From NCBI RefSeq assembly GCF_905147365.1, contig NC_056423.1:12380501-12444500 (forward strand): DNA of 64,000 nt. Reading direction: 5' to 3'. Numbering within the stretch: position 1 is the stretch's first letter; the number at the start of each line of letters is the position of its first letter. Positions 45,581 to 57,620 of the stretch are shown here, in pieces. Source of the stretch: Aricia agestis. Taxonomy: Eukaryota > Arthropoda > Insecta > Lepidoptera > Lycaenidae. Under the pieces are notes generated by a model that saw only the letters and a program-made list of their open reading frames with translations, was not told the DNA's origin and made no database searches. The translations under genes were made by a program, and so were the position numbers.

Positions 45581-45837
45581 CAGGGTGTAACAAAAACAAG
45601 TGATAATACTTTAGGGTGTGTACGTGATCCTTGTAGAGAGCTCACTGTGCAAGTAGCAGCGCTGAAAGACCAATTTTTTTTTCACTTTTGTATGGGGAAA
45701 CTCGTGACACTCGAGTCCTTGCTCATACAAAAGTGAAAAAAAAAATTGGTCTTTCAGCGCTGCTACTTTCACAGTGAGCTCTCTACAAGGAACACGTACA
45801 CACCCTAAAGTATTATCACTTGTTTTGTTACACCCTG
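45581..45837. mobile_element. TM MITE, near-perfect copy
   Basis: CAGGGTGTAACAAAAACAAG to TTTTGTTACACCCTG, TA on both sides, 257 bp. The arms pair over about 100 bases each with few mismatches; the loop is about 50 bases. The best reference copy in the window. Confidence 0.85.
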
Positions 45838-46099
45838 TATAATATCCATACTAATACATCCTTGTTTATAAGAGCTCTATATTTATGTTATCTTCTTGTT
45901 TATGTAGTTTATTAAATATGGAACAAATTGTTATACATTAAAAAATGACAATCGTTTCTCACCTCATTTCATCTCATTCTCATCACTAATTTCTTTGTCG
46001 CCATTACATGCTGTATTTCACCTGTCATTGGAAGTCATTTAACCTAAAAGTTACTATTGTTTGTATTTTATTGAATGTGTGAGATATTCTGTTGGTGAA

Positions 46100-46280
46100 T
46101 CTAAATAAATATTATTATGAATGAGAAAGTGTGTCTGGCTGTTACCTCGTCACGCCCAAACTGCTAGCCGATCTTGCTGTAACTTGATATTGACTTTGAG
46201 TCCCGAGAAAGGACATAGGAATCCTTTTATTGTGGAAAACGGTTCTCCCGCGACTAATGTATTTCGGTCATCTATAAAAT
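46100..46280 (+). mobile_element. HelA element, decayed
   Basis: TTATTATGAATGAGAAAGTG start, GTCACGCCCAAACTGCTAGCC, GAGTCCCGAGAAAGGACATAG. The end is lost near TCATCTATAA. Confidence 0.6.
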
Positions 46281-47184
46281 ATTCTTATCAAACTTCTCCG
46301 AAAACATTTGGTAAATTTTTAATAAATTCTGTATACTTACTTACTTTGAATTACAAAATACTTAAATGTATGTATTTCCGGAAAAATACGTATTAAATAT
46401 TTTGGAACGAATAAATAATCTGTACTTCATTATAAAATAATTCTCATTATGAAACAAAATATTTTTATCAACCGCGGCGATTCCATCAAGGTTTCATCAA
46501 CTTGATGTCACGCTTTCGACGCCATTTTTAATTTATTTTGTTCGATATTTAAAATGTAACCGATTTTTTTACTGAGGGTGAAAAAATATAAAATTATTGT
46601 ATCTCTGTTTTCTCTGAGTTAGAAGATAAAAAATTGGTTTTTTAATCAATATATCTTTCTCTGTTTATTGAAATTTACTGACAATAAAAAAACCAAATTG
46701 CTTGTCTATAATCCATAAAGCTCTGCCTACATCATACCAACTTTAATATTATGTTTGTTTTTCAATAACAAAGCGGTTTCGATAAAATCGGCACAGATAT
46801 TCATTGAAAAATATAAGTTACCTTAGTTTTATTGCTGGAAAACCTTGTCAAGAATATAAAAGCATTTTGAATCGATCACTTCCAAATCTGTTTAAAATCG
46901 CCCTTTGCATAATAAATACTTAAATAACAAAGTTATGGTTATAAAACCATTAAAGGCAGTTCTTTTACTCATTTTATCATTTAGTATTTCACTACTCATA
47001 AATCGAATTTCTCAAATGGTCAAATAAATACCTTGTTACTTTCCCATTTATAGAAACAATATCCAAAACAGCCCACCCGCGTGGACACACAGACAGACAA
47101 ACACGAGAAAATATCACATCCCCATCTGTTTTCATCGGGGGTTTTAAAAACGAGAGTAGCTTTGGCTCTACATATTCTATACAT
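46281..47184. other. Unassigned AT-rich stretch
   Basis: No gene or named repeat. Confidence 0.4.
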
Positions 47185-47420
47185 ATAAAACTCAAAGGTG
47201 ACTGACTGACTGATTGACATAGTGATCTATCAACGCACAGCCCAAACCACTGGACGGATTGGGCTGAAATTTGACATGCAGGTAGATGGTTATGACGCAG
47301 GCATCCGCTAATAAAGGATTTTGATAAATTCCAACCCCAAGGGGTTCAAATAGGGGGTGAATGTTTGTATATAACAATACTTCTTAACGCGAGCGAAGCC
47401 GCGGGCAAAAGCTCGTTATA
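47185..47420 (+). mobile_element. HelF Helitron-like element
   Basis: AACTCAAAGGTGACTGACTG start, GATCTATCAACGCACAGCCC, TTTTGATAAATTCCAACCCC, end CGCGAGCGAAGCCGCGGG then CAAAAGCTCGT; the CTAG is mutated to CTCG. Second copy at 60625-60815. Confidence 0.65.
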
Positions 47421-47432
47421 TTATTTTACTGC

Positions 47433-47628
47433 AATGTTTTCACGCTAGGCGGCAGCACCAGCACAGACAGTCAACAACAAGTTATGTTCGACGTTTGACA
47501 ACGTTTCTGTCAATACTCTGATATGACGTGTGTACTGTGCAGCATCAAGCATGTCGGATTTTGGTCGGATTGTTCGTTGTGTGTGCTAGTAGCGGCCTAT
47601 ACTCCTTTGCGTAATATGCCCTATTCTC
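47433..47628 (+). mobile_element. NM element, uninterrupted copy
   Basis: Runs from GCAATGTTTTCACGCTAGGC through ACAACGTTTCTGTCAATACT and GTCGGATTTTGGTCGGATT to GCGTAATATGCCC. The reference against which the insertions at 36146, 39011, 40988 and 58146 can be placed. Weak terminal symmetry only, so the class is unknown. Confidence 0.7.
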
Positions 47629-48119
47629 AAGAACCCTGCTATTGACAGGTTGATGATGATGACTGGGCGTTTCCATGACACGTTGACGTGTGTTTTAGGA
47701 GTGTTTTCTAAACGAATTAGGGCCAACAGTTGCACTCTAATATTGAGTTAGGTTACAGTCGTATTGGAAGCTATAATATATCGATGCTAGCTTGGCCATG
47801 ATAGATGATTTTCTTAATGTGCAGCTGCCAATTGCACAATCGTTGTCGATCATGGGTAAAAAACGAATATGAAATGCATTTTTCGCATTTTTATTTGCTT
47901 GTATTGAATACCTGTGGACCAAAGAGGCCGCACAAAAAAAATTACATTATATTATTAAGACATTTATTTGCCAATAGACAGCGAGCTGATGATAATGAAC
48001 TAAAGCTAAGAACACTCTCAATCATGTCAACTTTAAAAAAACTAGATCAATTATATCGATCCACCCGTTTGAATGCCCCGATGCCACGGACAGACAACAG
48101 TAAAACTTATAGTACTTAC
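47629..48119. other. Unassigned stretch with longest ORF
   Basis: The 136-residue ORF 47805-48215 is the longest here. It has no recognisable domain, no codon-bias signal, and its end reads into the hAT element at 48120. I reject it as a gene. GATGCCACGGACAGAC at about 48080 also occurs at 27780, so repeat sequence is present. Confidence 0.4.
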
Positions 48120-48754
48120 CAGGGGCGGATCTTGAATTTGTGGGTCCTCGGGCTAATACTGCTTAGGGGCCCTACCTCAAATAATTACCATTTTGATAAT
48201 CAAATTAAACAATGAAACTTTTTAATCGGGACTTAACGCGACTTATTTAAGTAGTAATGCTACTACGAGTACATACTTTTTCTCGACGTTTCGGCCGTGT
48301 TGCAACGGCCGTGGTCACGAGGGGACTGCAGGAGCGCGACGTCTTCGTTTGCACCGGGCGGTCGGTTCTACGACTACCCTCGAGTTGTCCAATATTTGTG
48401 TTCCAATACACTGAAAGTCAGTAGGTTCACTGCGACTCACAACACTAACTGTATCCGGGTTTACACTTATAGACAGAGTTAAGTCCCGATTAAAAAGTTT
48501 CATTATAATGCAACGCGAAAGTTTAAAATGTCAAATTAAACAAATAAGAAAATGCCTCATTCCCCGTTCCGCGCACTGGCACGGGTTGATTGATCGCAAC
48601 TAATTTTGTCAACCTTATGATCGGATTTTTTAAAATTCTAGATAATTTTTATTATTGACAATATCGTCCATTGGTTTCAGTTTGGTTGGGGGCCCTCCGT
48701 TATCACGGGGCCCTGGGCTGCAGCCCAAAAAGCCTTTAAGTAGATCCGCCCCTG
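48120..48754. mobile_element. hAT-like element with nested MITE
   Basis: Inverted termini CAGGGGCGGATC and GATCCGCCCCTG, typical of hAT elements. Flanking octamers GTACTTAC and GTCACTAC match at five of eight positions. No transposase remains. A MITE is nested at 48211-48504. Confidence 0.75.
48211..48504. mobile_element. MITE nested in hAT
   Basis: Inverted termini AATGAAACTTTTTAATCGGG and the mirror CCCGATTAAAAAGTTTCATT, extending to GACTTAAC. The inside includes CGACGTTTCGGCCGTGTTGC, which I remember from many lepidopteran genomes. Confidence 0.75.
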
Positions 48755-49254
48755 GTCACTACTTACTCACTTTTCGTCCAAGGTTAAAAATAACAGAATC
48801 CATCTTCGACAGCTGTACAAATATACATCTCAAGGCTTACTCTTTAGGCACAGAGCGCTATACACATATTATGACATTATAATATTAAGGTAATGATGCA
48901 GATTTTTCAAGGCTCAAGATTTACGCACAGCTGTACACACACATATTATAGCACAGATATATTACGTGGGTATAGCTATAATATTATAGAAGTTGTGTGT
49001 ACATATTATAGCTTCCCTGGTGCTGATGCTGTAAGCGTGGGACTGATGGATGATCAGCACTTGACGCCGAGACATTCCAGTGATGCAAGACTTGATTCTA
49101 ATGGTGTTCAGACGTGCCTTGTTTTACTAACATACATAGTATAAAACAAAGCATGCCGCTGTCTGTCCGTATATACCTTTGAAGTACGCAACGGAGTTTG
49201 ATGATATTTTTTTAATAGATAAAGAGATTGAAGAGGAAGGTTTATTATATACTT
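48755..49254. other. Unassigned stretch
   Basis: The ORF at 48893-49144 shows no domain. Confidence 0.35.
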
Positions 49255-49511
49255 CTGACACTAACATTACAAAGCTGAAGAGTTTGTTTGCTTGTTTTCT
49301 TTGTTTGAATGTGCTTATCTCAGAAACTACTTGTTTGAATTGAATAATTATTTTTGTGTTGGATAGTCGAAGGCTTATGGGCTATATTACATCAATAGGA
49401 TTAGTGTAAAATGGGAAAAACATGGAAAATTATGATTTTGGAGGGTTTCCATTGTTTGTTTTGTTTAGAACTTCTAGATCGGACGCGGACGAAGTCGCCG
49501 GGAGTACCTAG
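49255..49511 (+). mobile_element. Helitron-like element, sixth family
   Basis: CATTACAAAGCTGAAGAGTT near the start; 3' hairpin GCGGACGAAGTCGC, CGGGAGTAC, CTAG, T. Decayed relatives at about 20895 and 59435. Confidence 0.65.
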
Positions 49512-50695
49512 TAATAACTAGTAGAGATGCTGATAAGTGATAATAATTGAGAGGCTTTAGAGACCAATGTTCACGCTTATAAAGCGGTATGGTCAGTTAG
49601 TAGAGTATTATAGAACACCGACAATAAGCTCACGTATAAATCGCGGCACGTTTTTTCTGCGAAATCCATACTCATCTTATACGAGTATCTTATATATTCC
49701 TATATATAAAATTCTCGTGTCACAATGTTAGGCCGCGTACTCCTCCGAAACGGCTTTACTGATTTTAACCAAATTTTATATGCATATTCAGTGGGTCTGA
49801 AAATCGGCTACTGGGTACTTTTTATATTGATAAACTTGCATTATTTGAATAAAAAATAGTAAATTATTACAACTCGAGACTGACGGCGACCATTGTTTGT
49901 GCGACGGGATAGCGATGGACGTTGCCATGGTGACATACTTCTTTAGTCACTTCAATAAAATAATACGGGCGAAATACGTCTTTATATGGCAAAGAAAGGT
50001 TTGCCGGGACAGCCGGGATATTATCAATGCGAGTATGTCTGCTTTTACTTGTTCGCTCATGTCACTCAACTTTAGGAAAGTTATGAAGTGTATCCCGGGA
50101 AAGGACATAGGATACTTTTATCCCGAAAAAAATGTACGGTTCCTGCGCGATTAAACGAATTTTGGCGCAACGGAGTTGCGGGCGACATCTAACTGCTTTA
50201 TATTTTTCTGGGACTTGAAAACTACATCCTTTCACCTACCTCCGAGTCAAGAGCCTGCATGCTCCAAACCACCTGTAGGCGTGTTCAAACAGTAGTTTAA
50301 AATATATCAAATGATTTTCCTATCACATACCGATTAGAGAAAGCTAATAGAAGATTGATCAGGTTGGTACCCAAACCCGTAAACCCATCGATCCCACGCC
50401 GTGTGGGATGTGGGTGTCGCGTGGGATAACGGACCACCTGATGATACCAAACAATGTTAATTAAGGGCACGCCTTTGGAGGCAAATCGAAAAATGATATA
50501 GTAGAAGCTGCAGCCAGCAACTGCGTTGCGACTTGCGTAAGAACTGTACATTTTTCCAGGGTAATGATATGTTCTTCCCAGGACTCGAGGTATCATCATA
50601 CCATCTAAACCGGTTCAGTGGTTTTAGCGTGACGAAATAACAGACAGACAGACACACTTTCGCATTTATAATACCTATTACTAGATAGAGATTAA
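49512..50695. other. Unassigned, with two HelA pieces
   Basis: HelA 3' half at about 50090-50192 (plus; GCGCAACGGAGTTGCG hairpin, end CATCTAA) and a minus-strand HelA at about 50515-50690. A minus-strand SINE 2 head fragment (CTCCGAGTCAAGAGCC) lies at about 50241. No gene. Confidence 0.5.
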
Positions 50696-51583
50696 AATTT
50701 TCAAAAATGTATAACGTATTTTCGTGTTAACTGTTAAGGTATTTCTCAGATATTTTTAATACGCATCAGGTACAATATTACATGTTCAATTAAATTAAAT
50801 GCGGAGAATCTTTAAGATGCTGACGATGAAAGAACAAATTCTTTGAGCCAGCAGACGTTAAGACAAAGCAATGATTACTTAACTGAAGTTGTCTTTTTCA
50901 TCACATTAAGGAATTGCTTTTAGGTCTCAGGACGGTGTAAGTAATATTCCTTAGTCGTAACCAAGATCTGTGCAGAAAATGCGACCAATGTAAAAACAGA
51001 ACAAATTAGTAACTAACAGACCGCACCCACAGATTTAATAATTACTCAAATTTAATGACGATCTTAACAAAGTCTATTAATTTTCTATGAAAATAATAAT
51101 TTAATTAAAGTTAAGTGATCGTTAGTTAAATACCGCATCATCTTTCTCCTACAATCGTCTCTATCCCTCGCCTATATCTGTATGACTATATGTATAATTG
51201 GGGGATTTTTTGGGTAATGCTTTTCCCCCTAATTTGGTACATCGACTTTGGTATGTGGTTCCTGTGGGCCTAGGCATTAGGACGATACTCACTTAAGCCT
51301 TATAGTTGTCCCGGCTTTAGGCAAAATTGCGGGAACAGTAAAATCCACCACAAAATTTTATCTACTATATTCTAATAAATAAAGTCTTACCCTAATGGAA
51401 TGATCTAGTCTCCTATCTCTCTTCTCGTCTGCACGTCTACTGACCCTATCAATAACAAAAAGTGTATACTTTCAATTGAGCCACACTATGTAACTTGGCG
51501 CCGCTCCAGGCCCGTAAACACTGCGGTTATATCAATACGCGTAACTTATTGCTATGTGTGAATTATTTTACACATCCATATAG
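50696..51583. other. Unassigned stretch
   Basis: No gene or named repeat. Confidence 0.4.
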
Positions 51584-51720
51584 TCCATACTAATATTATA
51601 AAATATACAAAAGTTTGTCTGTCTGTCTATTACCTCTTCACGCACAAACCGCAGAACCGATTTATCTGAAATTTGGAATGGAGGTATTTTGGGTCCCGGG
51701 AAAGGACATAGGTAAGGACA
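51584..51720 (+). mobile_element. HelA 5' half
   Basis: TCCATACTAATATTATAAAA start through CCGGGAAAGGACATAGG; 3' end absent. Confidence 0.7.
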
Positions 51721-51832
51721 TTTTAAGGCTAAAATCACAGGATAGATAAAAGTACAAGCTAAAATTAGCCAAAGGTTCAGGCGTTCTTGAGTTTAAGCTA
51801 AACTAAGTATGAAATTAATCTTTATTTATATT

Positions 51833-52138
51833 CAGGGTGTAACAAATTTGAGTGATAATAAGCACTTTAGAGTTTAGGCTGACTCTGAGTCCCCTGTATA
51901 GAGTTCACTGTGAAAGCAGCAGCTTTGAAAGAGTACTTTATTTACTTTTGTATGGGCAAATTCATGACTCTGGGGCGTTTGCCCATACAAATCACAAAAA
52001 TTGCTCTGTCAGCGCTGCAGTAGTAAAGTTTAAAAAACATTACTATTTCAGAGCTGCTACTTTCACAATGAACTCTATATAGGGAAAACATACACTCCAT
52101 AAACTCTACAAATACTAATTTGTTTCGTTACACTCTTT
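51833..52138. mobile_element. TM MITE, diverged
   Basis: CAGGGTGTAACAAATTTGAG to TTTCGTTACACTCTT. The right arm contains a partial internal duplication (GTCAGCGCTGCAG and TCAGAGCTGCTAC). Confidence 0.7.
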
Positions 52139-52350
52139 ATAGGCTTATCCAAACAAACAGACATAGACATTTGAAACAAATGTATTTCCCCTCATCTACA
52201 CCTCCGGAACCGGACGCCCGTGGGTTCCGCACCGTATCACTTCCGATTACAATGGATCCCTAAATTGGTCCCGTCATTAACGCATTTTAGGGTTAAATAT
52301 ACCCACAGCCGAACACATAATCTCTTTTTGGAAGTCGGATAAGAACTGTA

Positions 52351-52795
52351 TAGGGTGTGACAAAGAAATAAAACTTTAGGATGTGTATGTGTCCCTTAAA
52401 TATATTCACTGTGAAAGTCGCAGCGCTGAAAGAGCAATTTTTTTACTTTTGTATGAGCAAACTCATGCAGCGTCATGAGTTTGCCAAAAACGTCTTTCAC
52501 CGCTGCTGTTTTTGCCGTGATCTGTAGGTATACATACAGGTTGTAACAAAACTAAATGATAATACTTAAGGACTTGTTACAGGGGGCTGGCCTGGGTCCA
52601 GGCCCTAGGTGAACCACTAAGTAAATAATCAAAATTAAATTATAAGTTCTTGTGTCTTGACCACGACTATGTGACCCCCCCCCCCCCCCTGGCGTCAAAG
52701 CTGGATCCGCCCTTGGTCCTCTTTATATGTAGAGTTCGCTGTAAAAGTAGCAGTGCTGAAACAGTAACTTAGTTTTGTTTCACCTTGTATAAGCG
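52351..52795. mobile_element. TM MITE pieces around a hAT-like insertion
   Basis: TM arm pieces at 52351-52570 and 52724-52795 surround a segment (about 52571-52716) with a C-run at about 52675 and the end CTGGATCCGCCCTTG, which resembles the hAT terminus at 48754. The left terminus of the insertion is unclear. Confidence 0.5.
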
Positions 52796-54130
52796 GCAAA
52801 CCCAGCTTAAAATATCTTCCAAAATCATTTTTCAAATGTCCCTTTATCCTCTATCTTAAAATAAAGCCTTCAAGTAAAACAATTATCCGTAAATTCCTTA
52901 ACAGGCTATATCACTGTCAGACACGTACCATCAAATTCGCCAGAAATACGACAAATTATTATAAACGCTTTATAGCCCTTATGTATATAGCCGTAAGGCC
53001 TATTATACGTTCAAAGAATTTTCAATCTTAACACTTTGATATACAGCTGAAAATAGAGTTGGATGTGGCAATCTATATTAAAACTGAAAAGGTACAAATA
53101 AAATTGTATCGTAGGGAGTGGTGATAGGGTATAAAATGTGTTTTGTGCTTTGTCCACTACCATTGTTTGAAGTGACAAATTATATTTTTACAGCAATAGT
53201 CTTACTTCGTATTTCTCGGTTTAGAATCGCGTCTTATTCTTAAAATATGAGTTATGACTCTCGAAAGTGTTATACTTGGTGGGAATATTGTATTTTTGAT
53301 TGTCTACTAAGTTTCGATTTAATAGAGTGAAAAATATTAACTAAGTATAATATAATAACTAGCTGATTTGGCACCTCTTTTAGTAATTCTATCTTAACCA
53401 AAAATTTATAAATTTCTTTACAAAATACGACGACCTCATCTGACAAATCTGGCTTATAAGTGTAAAGTGCCATTTTTTTTTGTTTATCATCATTTTTCCG
53501 TTTTCCATTTATGCACAAAAACTACCTACTTCAACCACTTAAAGTAATTAGTAAAATCTTTCTAAAACCTCCACTTTAAGAATAAATGATATCTCTTTGA
53601 TTTTTATCTGATAGCTTAATAATATTCCATACTAAAATTAATATGTATAACTAAGCCAAAAATGTACTCGTATAACTAGATACTAAAAAGATTTAGTTAT
53701 GGACATTACTATCTCAGTAAAAAAACTTTTGTCGAGTCATATTACTCAAAACTCGATTTTAATTAAGACTCGTAGTAGGGCCTCCCTCCATGAAAACTAG
53801 TGTCATAACATACTCGCTAACTCTGCACCCATTACCACCAGTTGACAACTAAAAATCACTCTTCTATCCATTAGCATAGAGTCCACTTTCACACAAAACT
53901 TGAAAAAGTTAGAAACTATGAAAATATGGACTGTATTTTTAGTTGATTAGAGTTTATTTTTGATATTCCGTCGGTTGAAATTGAATTAAGTTACAGAGTG
54001 CGGTTTTCGGTTTAGTAAATACGATTATCTGGAATATTTTGATGACATTAGTGGTTTTAGGGGAGGCAGTTAGGGAATCTAAATATAGAGGAAGTTTTGT
54101 CAACAGAATTTTTGCGACAGACTGCCATAC
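52796..54130. other. Long unassigned AT-rich stretch
   Basis: No gene or repeat family seen. The minus ORF at 53270-53518 (82 residues, lysine-rich) shows no domain. Confidence 0.4.
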
Positions 54131-54321
54131 TTAGTGTCTAAAGTCTAAACACACTATGCCGAAGTTCCACGGCGGAAATTCCGCATGATTAGGTCAGCAA
54201 TGTCAAATGTATAAGCCGACGGAATTTCGGCATGGTGTGTCATCGGTAATTTAAAATACATTGCAGGCGGAATCATGCCGAACTTCCGCCGCGGAACGTC
54301 GGCGTGATGTTAAGACACTTA
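54131..54321. mobile_element. MITE rich in GCCGAAGTTC palindromes
   Basis: Ends TTAGTGTCTAAAG and TTAAGACACTTA; inside, inverted ATGCCGAAGTTCC/GGAATTTCGGCAT and GCCGAACTTCCGCCGCGG. A relative is at 55853-56000. Confidence 0.6.
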
Positions 54322-54360
54322 CAGCGGCACTGAGACATAATCTTATATCTTTAAACGAGC

Positions 54361-54834
54361 AATTCTTGTATATATGTATATATATAATTGGAATCTCGGA
54401 ATCGGCACCAACGATTTTCATAAAATTTAGTTTAAAGGGGGTTTCGGGGGCGATAAATCGATCTAGCTAGGAATCATTTTAAAAAATCTCATTTTCATCG
54501 AATACCGAGCAAAGAGTTCCTAACGTCGGTTCTTCTCGCCGGGTTAGTTCCTGAATCGGTGGTAGGCCTCATGTAGACGTTCTAAAAGTATATATATAAT
54601 TCTTGTATATATGTATATATATAATTGGAATCTCGGAATCGGCACCAACGATTTTCATAAAATTTAGTTTAAAGGGGGTTTCGGGGGCGATAAATCGATC
54701 TAGCTAGGAATCATTTTAGAAAATCTCATTTTCATCGAATACCGAGCAAAGAGTTCCTAACGTCGGTTCTTCTCGCCGGGTTAGTTCCTGAATCGGTGGT
54801 AGGCCTCATGTAGACGTTCTAAAAGTGTTAACTT
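54361..54834 (+). repeat. Two-copy tandem of a chimeric HelB unit
   Basis: AATTCTTGTATATATGTAT recurs at 54361 and 54598, a 237-bp period. The two copies differ at about one site (AAAAAATCTC against AGAAAATCTC). Each unit is HelB lacking its 3' hairpin and CTAG, joined to a GGTTCTTCTCGCCGGGTTAG block. Confidence 0.9.
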
Positions 54835-55352
54835 TGTAAACCTAACTGTATAATAGATAGCATGCTCGGTCAGGCCACAATAGACATAACGACCAGTAGT
54901 TCGACTGCAAAGAAACGGACAGGTTTCAATATCTGTCAAATTCGTCGGATTTCACTAGGATTATGAACGGAATGTGCCTCGCGCTGGCTGATACGAATAA
55001 TAATTTATTTTTAAATATTTAAAATAAAGATTTCAAAATTGGATTCTGACAATTTTAATCGCATGTGCCAAAACACAAACAACAATACGACCAAAGAGGA
55101 ACACGTCCAGCGAATATGTCATAGTTTTAAATTCGTAGGTAACAAGTTAACAACCCTAGCGACGATTTTCGTCATAATACGTCAATTTAAAAATGTCAAC
55201 ATCAGTTCTAAGTCGGCATACTCTATCATTCTGTCTACTCTGGTCAGGCCGAAGCCCACTGACGTCATTTCAGACGTATATATCTTGCCGTTCTTCGAAA
55301 CTTCGATAGCGCGATGCAGGATTGTTAGGCGAATTGTGGGTACCGCCACAAT
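54835..55352. other. Unassigned stretch
   Basis: Open frames exist on both strands (55039-55409), but no domain or splice signal supports a gene. CGGTCAGGCC occurs at both ends. Confidence 0.4.
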
Positions 55353-55495
55353 ATTATAAAAATGGATTTCCAATTGTGTAAGTATTACCCTATAACTCGA
55401 TAACGGCAAAACCTGTTCTGATAATTATAGTCTTAAAATAATCCTTGAAGTCCTGGGAAGGTTTTAAGTGACACAAAGTTCACCGGGACAGCTAG
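55353..55495 (+). mobile_element. HelC Helitron-like element
   Basis: TATAAAAATGGATTTCCAAT to ACACAAAGTTCACCGGGACAG, CTAG, T. Confidence 0.75.
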
Positions 55496-55852
55496 TTCAG
55501 AAATAAATATTTAGATTTCGATTTTGAACGATGACTAAACTTTAATTTAATATAGAGTAAAACCTGAGAACGGCTACACCGATTTGCAACATTTTAGTCA
55601 AGTTGAAATATTTGTGAAAGTCCAGGGAAGTTATCGAGGGAAGTGATACCATAAAATACACACAACCTCATTATAAAAGTCAGTTAAAAACCTAAAATAT
55701 GACGTAAATTCACATTTCTAACTACCCACAACATGAGTAGACTTAATACAGACACGTCCCCAGGCGCGTGTGTAAATTAGTTATCATGCCCGCCGTCCCA
55801 CGCGGCCTGCGTGGAATGCAAATACATACCAATACATAGGTGTTAGCTACTT

Positions 55853-56000
55853 TAAGTGTCTAAACATAATAGGCTGAAAATACGCGGCCGAAGTTCAGCA
55901 TGATTACGCCTTTAATGTACTTTAAGTTACCGATGAGGCGATGACACACCATGCCGAAGTTATCATCCGGTCCCGAACTTCGGCCGCGTATTATCGGGTG
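55853..56000. mobile_element. MITE, GCCGAAGTTC family
   Basis: Inverted TACGCGGCCGAAGTTC (left) and GAACTTCGGCCGCGTA (right); shares AAGTGTCTAAACATA and CACACCATGCCGAAGTT with the element at 54131. Confidence 0.65.
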
Positions 56001-56029
56001 TCTGTCTGTTACCTCTTCACGCTTAGGAG

Positions 56030-56455
56030 GCGATAATATACTTTAGGATGTGTATGTCTCCCTTATATAGAATTCACTGTGAAAGTAGCAGCGCTTAAAG
56101 AGCGATTTTCTTGTGATTTGTAAGGGCAAGAGCCCCGCGTCATAAATTTGCCCATACAAAATTAAAAAAAAAAGTTGCTCTATCAGCTTTACTCTTTCTC
56201 AGTGAACTCTATATAAGTAAAATCATACATACCCTAGCGTAATTTATGAGTTGTGAGTCGCAGAATTTCGGTTCGGCAGAATTCTGCTGCATTCAGTTTC
56301 ATACAAAGGTCCTGTTTGATTCACACGAGCGTAATTTTGTGAGTCATGATTTGTATGAAAAGATATTTACGCGACCGAAATTCTGCGACTCACAACTCAC
56401 AAATTACGCTCGTTTGGCTTCACCCTTAATCACTCAGTTTTGTTACAACTTACAC
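56030..56455. mobile_element. TM MITE split by a foldback
   Basis: TM left arm (TATACTTTAGGATGTGTATG, AAAGTAGCAGCGC) and right end (ATCACTCAGTTTTGTTACAA) are separated by the foldback at 56237-56410. Confidence 0.7.
56237..56410. mobile_element. Foldback MITE nested in TM
   Basis: Arms 56237-56273 and about 56373-56410 (AGCGTAATTTATGAGTTGTG and mirror) pair with about one mismatch. An extra half-copy of the arm end (GAGCGTAATTTTGTGAGTCA) lies in the loop. Confidence 0.75.
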
Positions 56456-56741
56456 CCATGTCAATGAAAACGTAGTTCATACTTGGAATTAACATAAAAA
56501 CTACCTTAATAACTAAAAAATGTAGGATTCTAACTTCCAAATAGATATTCTTTTGTGCGATGTCACTGACATCTAGTATTAATATACTTCTTTAACATTC
56601 TTTGCAACTTCAAGACATAAAAAGCTAAACTTCTGAGACACAAAAGAATAACCTCAGACCTCAGCTCTCAGAATCAGAAAGTTCTAAACTTTTCAGAATT
56701 AAAATGTATTTTATTCTGACTATAAGAGATGGAACTTGTAT

Positions 56742-57034
56742 ACGTGGGAGAGCCATGCTTCGGCACGAATGGGCCGGCTCGACCGGAGAAATACCACGTT
56801 CTCACAGAAAACCGGCGTGAAACAGCGCTAGCGCTGTGTTTCGTCGAGTGAGTGAGTTTACCGGAGGCCCAATCCCCTACCCTATTCCCTTCCCTACCCT
56901 CCCAAATTCCCTTCCCATAGGCCGGCAACGCACCTGCAGCTCTTTTGATGCTGCGAGTGTCCATGGGCGACGGAAGTTGCTTTTCATCAGGTGACCCGTT
57001 TGCTCGTTTGCCCCCTTATTTCATAAAAAAAAAA
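56742..57034 (+). mobile_element. GS SINE-like element, central deletion
   Basis: ACGTGGGAGAGCCATGC to the A-run. The pyrimidine tract is shortened. Confidence 0.75.
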
Positions 57035-57159
57035 GAATTATACAGCTAAAACTACAAGACATGATGCGCAGTTTTCGTGACAAGACCTAAGTTAAAGCTA
57101 CGACTAAAGTTAATTTAACTTAATATAACCCGTCAAAAAAATGTAAATTAAGTGTAACG

Positions 57160-57362
57160 CAAGTCAAACTGAACAACTCGAACTGAATTGAAACGTAATC
57201 CTTACTAAATCGCAACTGAATTGAAATTTGACACTAAATTGAAACTATTGCAAGCGAATAGCGACAATTGCAACTGAATTAAAGTATGTTGTGACTGATC
57301 TGCGATTAAATTGCGACCGAATTGCAACTGAAATTTTATTGAATCGCGACTGAATTAGCACA
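57160..57362. repeat. Degenerate short tandem repeat (AACTGAATTG)
   Basis: At least ten loosely spaced variants of GCAACTGAATTGAAA / GCGACTGAATTG. Spacing is irregular, so this is an old decayed array. Confidence 0.6.
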
Positions 57363-57620
57363 TGTGGTCAAATTTTGATATTTTGTTTATCTTTAGACTA
57401 CAATAAATTGGAACGCCGTATACACAGGAACACCTCTGTGCCCCTGGCCGTGCCCTAGGGCGCAGGTGTAAGTTGTAACACATAATCCAGCCCCCAGACC
57501 CCAAGTTCATAACTACGCATTAATATTACAGTAAGTCTTTAGGGATTACGGTTAAGCTGAAATTATTTGCTTCTGAGACGAATAAAGTAAAAGATTTGAT
57601 GCAAGACACGACGATCTTAA
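57363..57620. other. Unassigned stretch
   Basis: No gene seen. Confidence 0.3.

Noticed and set aside
47805..48215. 136-residue ORF, the longest in the window
   Set aside because: No domain, ordinary composition, no splice or promoter context, and its 3' end runs into the hAT element.
55039..55409. Overlapping ORFs of 106 and 75 residues on opposite strands
   Set aside because: No domain, no splice signals; likely chance or old repeat.
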